The notes below the pieces were generated by a model. The model searched no databases and had not been told where the DNA came from. It worked only from the letters and a program-made list of their open reading frames with translations. A program made the translations under genes and the position numbers. From contig NZ_NPBJ01000023.1 in the NCBI RefSeq assembly GCF_002272075.1, positions 124,001 through 188,000 of the forward strand: DNA of 64,000 nucleotides. Direction: 5' to 3'. Every line of letters begins with the position of its first letter. Position 1 is the stretch's first letter. Positions 55,112-64,000 of the stretch are shown piece by piece. The stretch is from Terribacillus saccharophilus. GTDB taxonomy: Bacteria > Bacillota > Bacilli > Bacillales > Amphibacillaceae.

Positions 55112-56292
55112 GCTCTCACCCATTCCCGGTTCAAAGTTACTTCCTCCAGAACAGCCTTTATTGGGTCGACGTGGTACAATCTACCGTTCATCCCATGCAG
55201 GGAAGTCGGTAATTCGCCTATCAAAATAGAAACGGTTTGATTCCTTCTCATTTTCAAGTGATGCAGCACAGAGGTGATTTCAGTCATACCATCCTCAGCA
55301 TGTACGCTTGCCAGCAGATCGAGGGCATTTTTCACATCTGTTTCGGCCTGCCCTGCACTTTCTGTATAGATATGCGTCTGCCCTTTTGCCCGCAGATTTA
55401 TGTGCATATCAATCGGATATCCGTTCTCAGCTGCTTGGTAGATGATAAAAGCAGCACAAGATAGAATTCTCTCTAGTTCCGGAGAGACATACGCATTACC
55501 CAGTCTGCTTGTTGTACTAATATTCAAGATAAGCGTAATTGTCATATCATAAGTGCGCTCTAAAACTTTTGTCTGCAGCATATTTTTTCTTACACTGGCC
55601 TTCCAATGGATACGACGGAAATCATCTGTCGGTAGATAATCCCTGATTGACTTAATTTGGAGCGGATCCTCTGTCAGGGCAAGATCTGCTAGAACATGAC
55701 CAGCTTGCTGACTGAAAAATTTTTCCACTCCGTGAACCAACTCCTGGGTGGGATAAACGATTACACTCGTCTGGTATCTGCCTAGGTATGTCAGCTGAAG
55801 AAGCTGCATCCTGAACAGCGGTAAATAAAGCATGATACTAGATGGTGCTGCTATTCCTCTTTTCACGGCAATAAATGGAAAACTGACTTCGAGCGCTTGT
55901 TTTTTTGGTATATGAAACGATGTCTCATATAGCTGTGCATCTGATCCAACTATCGGCTTTCCCCGCAGGCTGTCAGCTGCAAGAGCATCTTTTACTTGGA
56001 ATTTAAGATTAGCATTAGGAAGAGACAGGTTTCCCTTATTTTCGAACCGGAAGTTAATGACTGCTCTTTCCCCAGGAAAAAGCCGAATTGTTTTCCGTTC
56101 ACTTTGCAAATCCAGATGACGACCAAGGCACTTATCGTAATACCGCTGGACAAGAATGATCGCAGCAATTACTCCTGCTAGGATAAAGAAAGCCCTGATA
56201 CCAACCCATAAGCCGAGAAGGAATACAATAATAGCCAAAAAAGACAGCAGATCAGAAAAACGATCTTCCGGCATTTCCCTTCTCCATAACAT
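55108..56292 (-). CDS. DUF58 domain protein (YeaD-like)
   Basis: A 394-residue protein with two N-terminal membrane helices (about 15-45) and a cytoplasmic DUF58 domain whose core is SIRDYLPTDDFRRIHWKASVR. DUF58 proteins pair with MoxR ATPases, probably in assembly of membrane or envelope complexes. Its start ATG shares a base with the MoxR stop. Confidence 0.87.
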   Translation of the reverse strand: MLWRREMPEDRFSDLLSFLAIIVFLLGLWVGIRAFFILAGVIAAIILVQRYYDKCLGRHLDLQSERKTIRLFPGERAVINFRFENKGNLSLPNANLKFQVKDALAADSLRGKPIVGSDAQLYETSFHIPKKQALEVSFPFIAVKRGIAAPSSIMLYLPLFRMQLLQLTYLGRYQTSVIVYPTQELVHGVEKFFSQQAGHVLADLALTEDPLQIKSIRDYLPTDDFRRIHWKASVRKNMLQTKVLERTYDMTITLILNISTTSRLGNAYVSPELERILSCAAFIIYQAAENGYPIDMHINLRAKGQTHIYTESAGQAETDVKNALDLLASVHAEDGMTEITSVLHHLKMRRNQTVSILIGELPTSLHGMNGRLYHVDPIKAVLEEVTLNREWVRA

Positions 56293-57239
56293 CAGGACTG
56301 ACTCCCTGACTCGACAGGAACAGTAGTATTAGCTAAGATCTCTTCCACGATTTCCTGCTTTGTTTTCCGGATGGCTCCCTCCATGGTCAGCATGATCCGA
56401 TGTCCCAGTATGAACTTGGCTAATAGCTTGATATCTTGAGGTGAAACGAAGTCTCTACCATCCAAAAGAGCATACGCCTGTCCCGCTTTCAGCCATGCAA
56501 GTGCCGCCCGCGTACTTGCTCCAAGCCGAACTTCAGGATGATTTCGACTGGCGTGAATGATGGATAACAAATAATCCTTTACATCATCTGTAATATGGAT
56601 ACTGTTTACTTCCTGCTGCAGCTGAAGCACTGTCTCTGGATTCAATATCGCTTCATTACTAATTCCAACTTGCTTATATGTATTGAGAATGTTCCTTTCA
56701 TCCTCCAGCTCTGGATAATCAAGCTGGATACGCAGTAAAAAACGATCCAGCTGTGCTTCAGGCAGTGGATAAGTTCCTTGCCCTTGTTCAACAGGATTTT
56801 GCGTAGCAATAACCGTAAATGGAACAGGAACGGGCAGTGTCTCACCATCAATTGTAAGCTGCTGCTCTTCCATTACCTCCAGCAAACTGGATTGTGTTTT
56901 CGGCGCAGCCCGGTTGATTTCATCAGCAAGCAGCAGATTCGTAAATGCAGGACCGTACCTGATCTCGAATTCCTGTTTCTTCGGATTGAAAAATTGAATT
57001 CCAGTTACGTCACTTGGCAAAACATCGGGTGTGAACTGAACACGGCGGAATTGTCCGCCATAGACAGCTGCTACCGTTTTGGCAAGTTTTGTTTTACCCG
57101 TCCCTGGCACGCTCTCTAATAGCACATGACCATTTGCCAGTAATGCTACAAATAAAAGTTCAACTGCTTGATCTTGGCCGATAATTTCTCGTTTTACATA
57201 TTGTATGCTGCGTCGTAAAGACTGTTTTTTATCCTCCAT
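56292..57239 (-). CDS. MoxR-family AAA+ ATPase (YeaC-like)
   Basis: A 315-residue AAA+ chaperone: Walker A ESVPGTGKTKLAKT, Walker B LLLADEINRAAPKTQ, sensor FTVIATQNPVEQGQGTYPLPEAQLDRF and a C-terminal lid. It is first in a three-gene operon with DUF58 and the membrane protein, as in the yeaC-yeaD-yebA operon. The ATG at 57239 follows GGAGGTGA by 8 bases. Confidence 0.92.
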   Translation of the reverse strand: MEDKKQSLRRSIQYVKREIIGQDQAVELLFVALLANGHVLLESVPGTGKTKLAKTVAAVYGGQFRRVQFTPDVLPSDVTGIQFFNPKKQEFEIRYGPAFTNLLLADEINRAAPKTQSSLLEVMEEQQLTIDGETLPVPVPFTVIATQNPVEQGQGTYPLPEAQLDRFLLRIQLDYPELEDERNILNTYKQVGISNEAILNPETVLQLQQEVNSIHITDDVKDYLLSIIHASRNHPEVRLGASTRAALAWLKAGQAYALLDGRDFVSPQDIKLLAKFILGHRIMLTMEGAIRKTKQEIVEEILANTTVPVESGSQS

Positions 57240-57312
57240 GCACACATCACCTCCATTTGGAATATTCTTTCAATTATCTCATCATAGCATAACTCTTACA
57301 TTCTAAAGAAAA

Positions 57313-57338
57313 TAAAAAAAGACAGCCTCAGCTGTCTT
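57313..57338 (-). terminator. Terminator after the TVP38 gene
   Basis: Perfect 8-bp stem AAGACAGC / GCTGTCTT with T7 on the minus strand. Confidence 0.87.
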
Positions 57339-57978
57339 ATGTCAGTATTTCTTTTATCTTGTCTCTTTTCCAAAAGCCTATCAGAGCACAAATCAATATA
57401 ATCAATAGAATAATAGCGATATACGTATAGTTTAAGGATACGATACTTGACCCGACAAGTGCATAAGTCATCGTCCCCGGAAGCACGCCTAATACACTGG
57501 CGGCCATATATTGCTTGAACTTAACACGTGTCAGACCGGCAACATAACTGACCAGATCATAATTGAAAACCGGCAGCACCCGCATGACTAATACATAAAA
57601 GAAACCTTCGTCATGCAATTTCTGCTTGATTTTCTCCACTCTTTCACCTAAATCCTTATCCCCGAATCGCTCGGAGAAAAAGTGAGCTAGAAAATATGCG
57701 ACGATAGCAGCACCCGCAGAACCAATTAAAATGAAGATAGTCCCTTTAACAAAGCCGAACGCTAAACCACCAGCAATCGATAATACAGAGGAAGGAAAAA
57801 ATATGACGGGTTTAACCGCATAGATTCCCATGTAGATTAATGGAGATACGATCCCAAATGAAACAATCCACCCTTGGATATCCTCAGGTGACAGTTTAAT
57901 ATGTTCCCGGACGAACCAAAACAGAAAAAGAACAAGCAGCCCGATAGCCGTGCCCTTGATAACCTTTTTTCCTTTCAT
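57337..57978 (-). CDS. TVP38/TMEM64 family membrane protein
   Basis: A 213-residue membrane protein with about five to six helices and the SNARE-associated/DedA-superfamily core GGLAFGFVKGTIFILIGSAG and VMRVLPVFNYDLVSYVAGLTR. This superfamily moves lipids between membrane leaflets. No partner gene adjacent. Confidence 0.85.
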   Translation of the reverse strand: MKGKKVIKGTAIGLLVLFLFWFVREHIKLSPEDIQGWIVSFGIVSPLIYMGIYAVKPVIFFPSSVLSIAGGLAFGFVKGTIFILIGSAGAAIVAYFLAHFFSERFGDKDLGERVEKIKQKLHDEGFFYVLVMRVLPVFNYDLVSYVAGLTRVKFKQYMAASVLGVLPGTMTYALVGSSIVSLNYTYIAIILLIILICALIGFWKRDKIKEILT

Positions 57979-58100
57979 GATGAGCCTGCCTTTCTTTTGG
58001 TATAGTCCAGTCCTTTTTATTGTAGCACAAAAGTCTGTTACCGCTAGTATATGAAACTCTTACCTTAGGGGTTCGAAGATATAGGTAAAAACTGCATACA

Positions 58101-58114
58101 GGAATACTTATTCC
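58101..58114. promoter_or_regulatory. Palindrome upstream of the murA promoter
   Basis: GGAATA-CT-TATTCC, a perfect 6-bp inverted repeat with two bases between, located 24 bases before the extended -10. The size and placing fit a dimeric regulator site. Confidence 0.35.
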
Positions 58115-58137
58115 CTATCTACTTCTTAGCTGATTAA

Positions 58138-58146
58138 TGGTAAAAT
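58138..58146 (+). promoter_or_regulatory. Extended -10 promoter of murA
   Basis: TGGTAAAAT is an extended -10 element; no good -35 is visible. The transcript would start near 58153, leaving a leader of about 145 bases. Confidence 0.42.
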
Positions 58147-58177
58147 GAAATTTATGTGCATATGAGAGCAGATAAAA

Positions 58178-58272
58178 AGCGCTAAAGGCTGTTCAGAAAT
58201 ACTGGATTATACAAAGAAGCTAGGTATATTCCTATTTTCTTAATTCCTTTTGTTTCTGACCTTTCAGGCGCT
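58178..58272 (+). ncRNA. Folded 5' leader of murA
   Basis: Three helices nest: AGCGC (58178-58182) with GCGCT (58268-58272), AAAGG (58184-58188) with CCTTT (58260-58264), and TCAGAAA (58193-58199) with TTTCTGA (58253-58259), 17 pairs in all. Inside the loop a smaller hairpin can form from AAGAA-TAGG / CCTA-TTCTT. The element ends 10 bases before the Shine-Dalgarno. No T run follows, so it is not a terminator. Confidence 0.5.
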
Positions 58273-58297
58273 GTAATTAGACAAGGAGCGTAATAGA

Positions 58298-59578
58298 GTG
58301 GACAATGCATGGTTTGAAGTCAGAAAAAGCGGCCCGCTAACCGGAGAAGTTACCATTCCAGGTGCCAAGAACAGTGCGCTTGCACTGGTTGTAGCAGGCT
58401 GTTTGACAGATGAGACAATCACAATTCATGATATTCCCGCTATCCGGGATATCTTATTGATAAAAGAACTTGCCGAGGATATCGGCTTGCATATGAATGA
58501 AAAAGAGAAAAATACGTATGAGCTTACTGGTAGACATATTACTTCCGGAAAACTTGATTTAGCCAAGACATCGGATTTCCGCGCGTCGTATTACTTTGTC
58601 GGAGCTTTGCTGCATAAAGTCAAAACCGTGCAAATCGGTTATCCAGGCGGAGATGACTTCGGTTCCCGTCCAATTGATCAACATGTGAAGGCTCTTTCTG
58701 CACTTGGAGCAACATTTGATTTCAAGCAGCAGTATTATGAAGTAACTAGCGAGAAATTGACAGGTGCGGAGATTACATTTGATGTGATTACATCAGGTGC
58801 TACCATCAACGCTATGCTCGCAGCAGCAAAAGCTGAAGGACGCACAACACTGCATAATGCTGCAAAAGATCCGGAAGTAGTTGATTTAGCGAACCTCCTG
58901 AACTTAATGGGAGCAAAAATCAAAGGTGCCGGTACAGAGAAGATTACGATTGACGGCGTGGAGTCTCTTCATGGTGGAATCGAACACACAGTAATTCCGG
59001 ATCGTTTGATTGCTGGTGCATTTTTGATGGCAGCAGGTGTGACGAATGGCCGGATTACAGTTAAAAATGTCATTCCTGAGCACTTAGCAAGCTGTACGAA
59101 CAAACTGATTGAGCTAGGTATGACAATTACAGAAGACGATGACTCGATGACAGCTTCAGGAACTGCGCTGCAAGGTGCTCGCATCCAGACAGGCATGTAT
59201 CCAGAACTTGCAACTGATTTGCAGCAGCCTCTTACTACGCTGCTCACGTTAGCAGCTGGCTCTAGTACGATTTTGGACAAAGTATATCCAAACCGTAATG
59301 GGCATGTTGCTGAGCTGAAGAAGCTTGGTGCTGACATCGAAGTAGTTGATCATCAGATCCTAATTCATGGCGTTGCTAAACTAACGGGCGCAACAGTAAA
59401 AGCACATGACGTTCGCGCTGGTACTTCTTTGATTTTGGCTGGCCTTGCAGCTGATGGCGTAACCAAAATCACGGATGTTAAGCATATTCAGCGTGGTTAT
59501 GAGGATATCGTCGGGCTGTTCACACAGCTTGGGGCAAATATCACGTTGCATCAGCCAGAGCATCAGACTCAAATCTAA
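58298..59578 (+). CDS. murA: UDP-GlcNAc 1-carboxyvinyltransferase (MurA-type) with Cys-to-Asp active site
   Basis: A 426-residue enolpyruvyl transferase making the first committed peptidoglycan precursor. Catalytic positions seen: Lys24 in PGAKNSAL, the loop Arg in GSRPIDQH, Asp in ATDLQQPLTTL and Arg in VRAGTSLILAGL. The loop that in E. coli reads GGC-TIGARPVD (Cys115, the fosfomycin target) reads GGD-DFGSRP here with Asp119 (codon GAT 58652-58654). Asp at this place occurs in mycobacterial and chlamydial MurA, which are active and fosfomycin-resistant. GTG start 9 bases after AAGGAG. Likely a paralogue beside normal murAA/murAB. Confidence 0.87.
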   Translation: MDNAWFEVRKSGPLTGEVTIPGAKNSALALVVAGCLTDETITIHDIPAIRDILLIKELAEDIGLHMNEKEKNTYELTGRHITSGKLDLAKTSDFRASYYFVGALLHKVKTVQIGYPGGDDFGSRPIDQHVKALSALGATFDFKQQYYEVTSEKLTGAEITFDVITSGATINAMLAAAKAEGRTTLHNAAKDPEVVDLANLLNLMGAKIKGAGTEKITIDGVESLHGGIEHTVIPDRLIAGAFLMAAGVTNGRITVKNVIPEHLASCTNKLIELGMTITEDDDSMTASGTALQGARIQTGMYPELATDLQQPLTTLLTLAAGSSTILDKVYPNRNGHVAELKKLGADIEVVDHQILIHGVAKLTGATVKAHDVRAGTSLILAGLAADGVTKITDVKHIQRGYEDIVGLFTQLGANITLHQPEHQTQI

Positions 59579-59582
59579 CATC

Positions 59583-59617
59583 AACCGCTCCCCTACTTGT
59601 AGGTGAGCGGTTTTTTT
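59583..59617 (+). terminator. Terminator after murA
   Basis: Stem AACCGCTC-CCTAC / GTAGG-GAGCGGTT followed by T7. Confidence 0.88.
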
Positions 59618-59671
59618 ATGATTGCTGAAACATGCTTTAGGGTAATATGAGATTGATTGGAGGAGAAGCTG

Positions 59672-60178
59672 ATGCGAATCATTATTTTAGCTGATACACA
59701 TATGCCGCGTATGGCAAAGGTTTGGCCAGCTGCGCTGCTTCCCTATCTAGAGCAAGCTGACCATATTATCCATGCTGGTGATCTTCAGGACAGCCGAGTT
59801 CTTGATTCACTTGCATCTTTCGCTCCAGTTACAGCTGTCTCAGGAAATATAGACAGTCCCGAGCTGATTGATAACTTACCAAAAAAACAGCTCCTTACCT
59901 TTCATGGATTAAGAATTGGGTTAACACATGGACACGGAAAGGGAAAAACCACTGAAAAACGAGCGAAGCTGGCATTTGAAGGCGAATACCTAGATTTGCT
60001 CATCTTCGGACACTCACATATTCCTGTTCATAAAGAAGAAGCAGGTCTTGTTCTATTCAACCCCGGATCTCCAACAGATAAGCGGCGGCAGGAGCAATTC
60101 TCATTTGGCGAATTGATTGTTCAAAAGAATGGCACATGGTCTCTAAAACATATTTTCTATAGCGATAAGAAAGGATGA
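59672..60178 (+). CDS. YfcE/MJ0936-type metallophosphoesterase
   Basis: A 168-residue calcineurin-like phosphodiesterase with the metal motifs ADTHM, HAGDLQD, VSGNIDS, THGHGKG and FGHSHIP, and NPGSPTDKR. Family members act on small phosphodiesters. The ATG at 59672 follows GGAGGAG. The stop overlaps the region before the SDR gene, so both form an operon. Confidence 0.85.
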   Translation: MRIIILADTHMPRMAKVWPAALLPYLEQADHIIHAGDLQDSRVLDSLASFAPVTAVSGNIDSPELIDNLPKKQLLTFHGLRIGLTHGHGKGKTTEKRAKLAFEGEYLDLLIFGHSHIPVHKEEAGLVLFNPGSPTDKRRQEQFSFGELIVQKNGTWSLKHIFYSDKKG

Positions 60179-60183
60179 ATGTA

Positions 60184-60924
60184 ATGGAATTCTCAGGCAA
60201 AGTAGTTGTCGTTACTGGAGCAGGAAACGGAATTGGAAAGGCGGTTGCCCTTCAGTACGCTGCTAAAGGAGCGAAAGTAGCCGCAGTTGATATGGATCTA
60301 GAAGCAGTCGAACAAACTGTACAGGAAATGGCAGGAGAAGGACTTGCCCTCCAAGCAGACATGCGGCAACACACACAAGTGACTGACTTTATGAAACAAG
60401 CCTTTGACCATTTTGGGCAAATAGATATTTTGATTAACAATGCTGGTATTAGTGCGTTTAAGAATATGTTTGAACTAGCTGTCGAAGAATGGGATAGCAT
60501 TATCAACACGAATTTGCGCGGAACTTTCCTAGCCAGCAGAGAAGCCGCCGGATATATGAAGCACAGCGGAAAAGGCGGCTCGATTGTAAACATTGCATCG
60601 ACTCGTGCAACTATGTCGGAACCTGATACCGAGGCATACGCTGCAACCAAAGGCGGGATCGTCGCTCTTACGCATGCACTTTCCATGTCATTACAGGATG
60701 ACTACATTACGGTAAACAGCATTAGTCCAGGCTGGATCGAAACGAAGGAATATGACAGCCTTCGTCCTGTCGATCATGATCAGCACCCTTCCAAGCGCGT
60801 AGGAACACCATCAGATATCGCCAGAGCATGCGTTTTCCTGACATCAGCTGAAAATAATTTCATCAATGGTGAAAATATTGTTATAGATGGCGGCATGACA
60901 CGCAAAATGATTTATGAACACTAA
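60184..60924 (+). CDS. SDR family oxidoreductase
   Basis: A 246-residue short-chain dehydrogenase: cofactor loop TGAGNGIGKA, Asp after the second strand (VDMDLE) suggesting NAD, NNAGIS, and the active-site YAATKGG. The ATG at 60184 lies 8 bases after AAAGGA; an ATG three codons earlier overlaps the phosphodiesterase stop. Glucose dehydrogenase is encoded next on the other strand, but this protein is clearly different from it. Substrate unknown. Confidence 0.85.
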   Translation: MEFSGKVVVVTGAGNGIGKAVALQYAAKGAKVAAVDMDLEAVEQTVQEMAGEGLALQADMRQHTQVTDFMKQAFDHFGQIDILINNAGISAFKNMFELAVEEWDSIINTNLRGTFLASREAAGYMKHSGKGGSIVNIASTRATMSEPDTEAYAATKGGIVALTHALSMSLQDDYITVNSISPGWIETKEYDSLRPVDHDQHPSKRVGTPSDIARACVFLTSAENNFINGENIVIDGGMTRKMIYEH

Positions 60925-60960
60925 AAAAGACAATGCCCGCGGGGGCATTGTCTTCTTTTT

Positions 60961-60961
<1 letters not shown>
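60921..60961. terminator. Bidirectional terminator
   Basis: Stem AAGACAATGCCC / GGGCATTGTCTT with A- and T-rich flanks, between the convergent SDR and gdh genes. Confidence 0.88.
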
Positions 60962-62624
<1,663 letters not shown>

Positions 62625-62655
62625 CACGTCACTCCATTTCCAATATGCTTACGGG

Positions 62656-62685
62656 TATTATGATGCGTTTTCTATTGATTTATGC
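62656..62685 (-). promoter_or_regulatory. Sigma-G promoter of glcU-gdh
   Basis: Minus-strand -35 GCATA (62685-62681) and -10 CATAATA (62662-62656) with an 18-base spacer, full matches to the forespore consensus. B. subtilis glcU-gdh is under sigma-G. Confidence 0.78.
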
Positions 62686-62687
62686 AT

Positions 62688-62722
62688 AAAAAAAGATCCA
62701 AAGCTATATAGCTTTGGATCAA
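62688..62722 (-). terminator. Terminator after cydC
   Basis: A perfect 13-bp inverted repeat (GATCCAAAGCTAT and complement) with T7 on the minus strand. It lies directly before the glcU-gdh promoter and insulates it. Confidence 0.87.
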
Positions 62723-64000
62723 ATACGCTGGAGTGCCGCCGGGCGGTCCAGCTCATATAGTTTTCTGTAATGCGGGGACTCCTTCAGCAATTGCGCATGC
62801 GTCCCGCGCATTTTGATTTTCCCTTCCTCAAGGAAAATAATTTCATCCATCTGTTCCATCCCTACAAGGTGGTGTGTTACCCAAAGCAAGGATTTTCCGG
62901 CCAGGCTATCGAAAATCGTCTTCAGCAAATCACGTTCTGTGATTGGATCAAGTCCTACAGTCGGTTCATCTAGCATGACGATCGGCGTATTCTGGAGCAG
63001 AACCCGCGCCAGAGCAATACGCTGACGCTCCCCGCCGGAGAAACGCTGTCCGGTTTCTTGCATCGATGTCTGATATCCTTCTGGCTGACTGGCTACTAAA
63101 TCATGTAATTTGACTTGTTTCATAATAGCTTTCACTTCTGCTTCAGTCGCAGATTCATTCGCCAGCAGTAGGTTATTCGCCACACTTGTATAGAAAAGAT
63201 AAGGATTTTGATTCAATACAGAGACCAGGTTTGTCATATCCGAACGAATGGATGATGCTTCATAACCATTGATTCGTACAGAACCGGAATCTGGAACCAG
63301 CATCCCTTGCAGAAGCTTTAGCAATGTTGATTTACCCGCACCACTCTTACCGATAATGGCAATTTTTTTACCTTGTGTCAGCTCGAGTGATAAGTTCTTG
63401 ATAACACTTTCCTGTTCCTCATAACCAAAACCTACATCATCCATAGTCAGCTGAACATTCTCAAACGAACCTTCATAGGAGACCGCTTGAACGATTGTTT
63501 CCTGATTTAATTCCAGTTCGGTGACACGGTTAAGTGACTCCTCATACCGAGGATACTTTTCCACAGCATTCGATACAGGTAAAATCGCCTCTGACAGAGG
63601 AATGATGACAAGAACAAAAGCAGCAATGAATACATCTGTTATTCTTCCATCCGTAAACAAACTAGCACCGAAAGCAAGCATTGTTACCAGCATGGCCGCA
63701 ACAACGACCTGCCCGATGAATTCACGATAATAAGACCAGTTCTTCGACCGTTTGTCAGCTTTATCCTGTGTTTCCTGGCGCTTGAAAAAGCGACTGAAGA
63801 AATGCTGTTTTTGTCCGCTCAGCAGCCAGTCATGGATGCCAAGGAAACCATCTGTCACATATTGATAAAGCTTATCCTTGTCCTTCTTGTAAGCCTGATT
63901 GGCTGCTCGCATATGCAACAGCGAGAAAATCGGCATAACAACAACCAGCACGAAGAAGTATATCGCCATAAGAAAAGCAAATCCAATACTAAAGTAACCA
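62719..64000 (-). CDS. cydC: CydC-type ABC transporter subunit, truncated at the window edge
   Basis: The visible 426 residues are the C-terminal part of a half-transporter: last membrane helices, then the ATPase domain with Walker A GKSGAGKSTLLKLL, signature FSGGERQRIALARV, Walker B IVMLDEPTVGLD and the switch WVTHHLVGME. CydCD exports glutathione/cysteine or heme-linked thiols needed for cytochrome bd assembly. The frame stays open to the right edge, so the start lies outside. A generic thiol exporter is the alternative call. Confidence 0.8.
   Translation of the reverse strand, partial: GYFSIGFAFLMAIYFFVLVVVMPIFSLLHMRAANQAYKKDKDKLYQYVTDGFLGIHDWLLSGQKQHFFSRFFKRQETQDKADKRSKNWSYYREFIGQVVVAAMLVTMLAFGASLFTDGRITDVFIAAFVLVIIPLSEAILPVSNAVEKYPRYEESLNRVTELELNQETIVQAVSYEGSFENVQLTMDDVGFGYEEQESVIKNLSLELTQGKKIAIIGKSGAGKSTLLKLLQGMLVPDSGSVRINGYEASSIRSDMTNLVSVLNQNPYLFYTSVANNLLLANESATEAEVKAIMKQVKLHDLVASQPEGYQTSMQETGQRFSGGERQRIALARVLLQNTPIVMLDEPTVGLDPITERDLLKTIFDSLAGKSLLWVTHHLVGMEQMDEIIFLEEGKIKMRGTHAQLLKESPHYRKLYELDRPAALQRI

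Overview
The window reads as chromosome of an aerobic, endospore-forming member of the Bacillaceae. Evidence is the set of spore genes (spoVR, yhbH, prkA, a gerA-type receptor operon, a yhcN lipoprotein, glcU-gdh), the SigI/RsgI pair, strong AGGAGG ribosome sites, frequent GTG/TTG starts and clean intrinsic terminators at convergent gene ends. Gene content overlaps the B. subtilis yhb-yhe region (queG, yhbB, trmL, prkA, yhbH, yhcN, yhdB, yhcX, spoVR, bmrC/bmrD), but the order is rearranged. A halotolerant genus such as Terribacillus or a relative is a guess. I see no rRNA, tRNA, IS element, phage or CRISPR array.

Layout. 1-3057: methyltransferase fragment, a four-gene overlapping operon (ATL DNA-repair protein, hydrolase, nucleotidyltransferase-like, GNAT) and a DCC thiol protein. 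3086-9114: spoVR, then an OmpR-type two-component pair, a two-gene ABC exporter and a DUF4097 surface protein. The exporter and DUF4097 promoters carry the same three-box, 11-bp-period repeat at identical distance from the -10. 9512-16219: M20 dipeptidase, PfpI-like protein, a methionine-to-cysteine operon (yrrT-luxS-mccA-mccB) and threonine aldolase. 16249-20969: yhcN, yhdB-like, yhcX, rsgI, sigI. 21235-25430: BmrCD-type ABC transporter behind an elaborate attenuator leader. 25527-32344: carbonic anhydrase, MurG-type enzyme, yhbH, gerA-type operon. 32466-36574: odhAB with two cre-like sites. 36882-42659: a 1925-residue LPDTA-anchored surface protein with lamin-tail domains and a calcineurin-like phosphoesterase. 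42817-52771: LysR/TauE pair, prkA, HD-GYP protein, XRE regulator, trmL, yhbB, nfrA, soluble chemoreceptor, queG. 53045-57978: D-amino-acid aminotransferase, a MoxR/DUF58 operon, TVP38 protein. 58298-64000: a MurA whose catalytic Cys is Asp, a phosphodiesterase, an SDR, the glcU-gdh spore operon and a truncated cydC.

How genes work together. SpoVR, YhbH and PrkA, which co-occur in bacteria, are all here but in three separate places. Sporulation-sigma promoters can be read directly: sigma-G type before yhcN and glcU-gdh, sigma-E type before prkA and yhbB. The sulfur operon recycles S-adenosylhomocysteine sulfur into cysteine and releases the AI-2 precursor through LuxS.

The observations I rate highest are the repeated response-regulator box, the C-to-D MurA with a folded 5' leader, the bmrCD leader in which an in-ORF anti-Shine-Dalgarno faces two SD sites and two terminators, and an unassigned terminator-bearing leader before queG.
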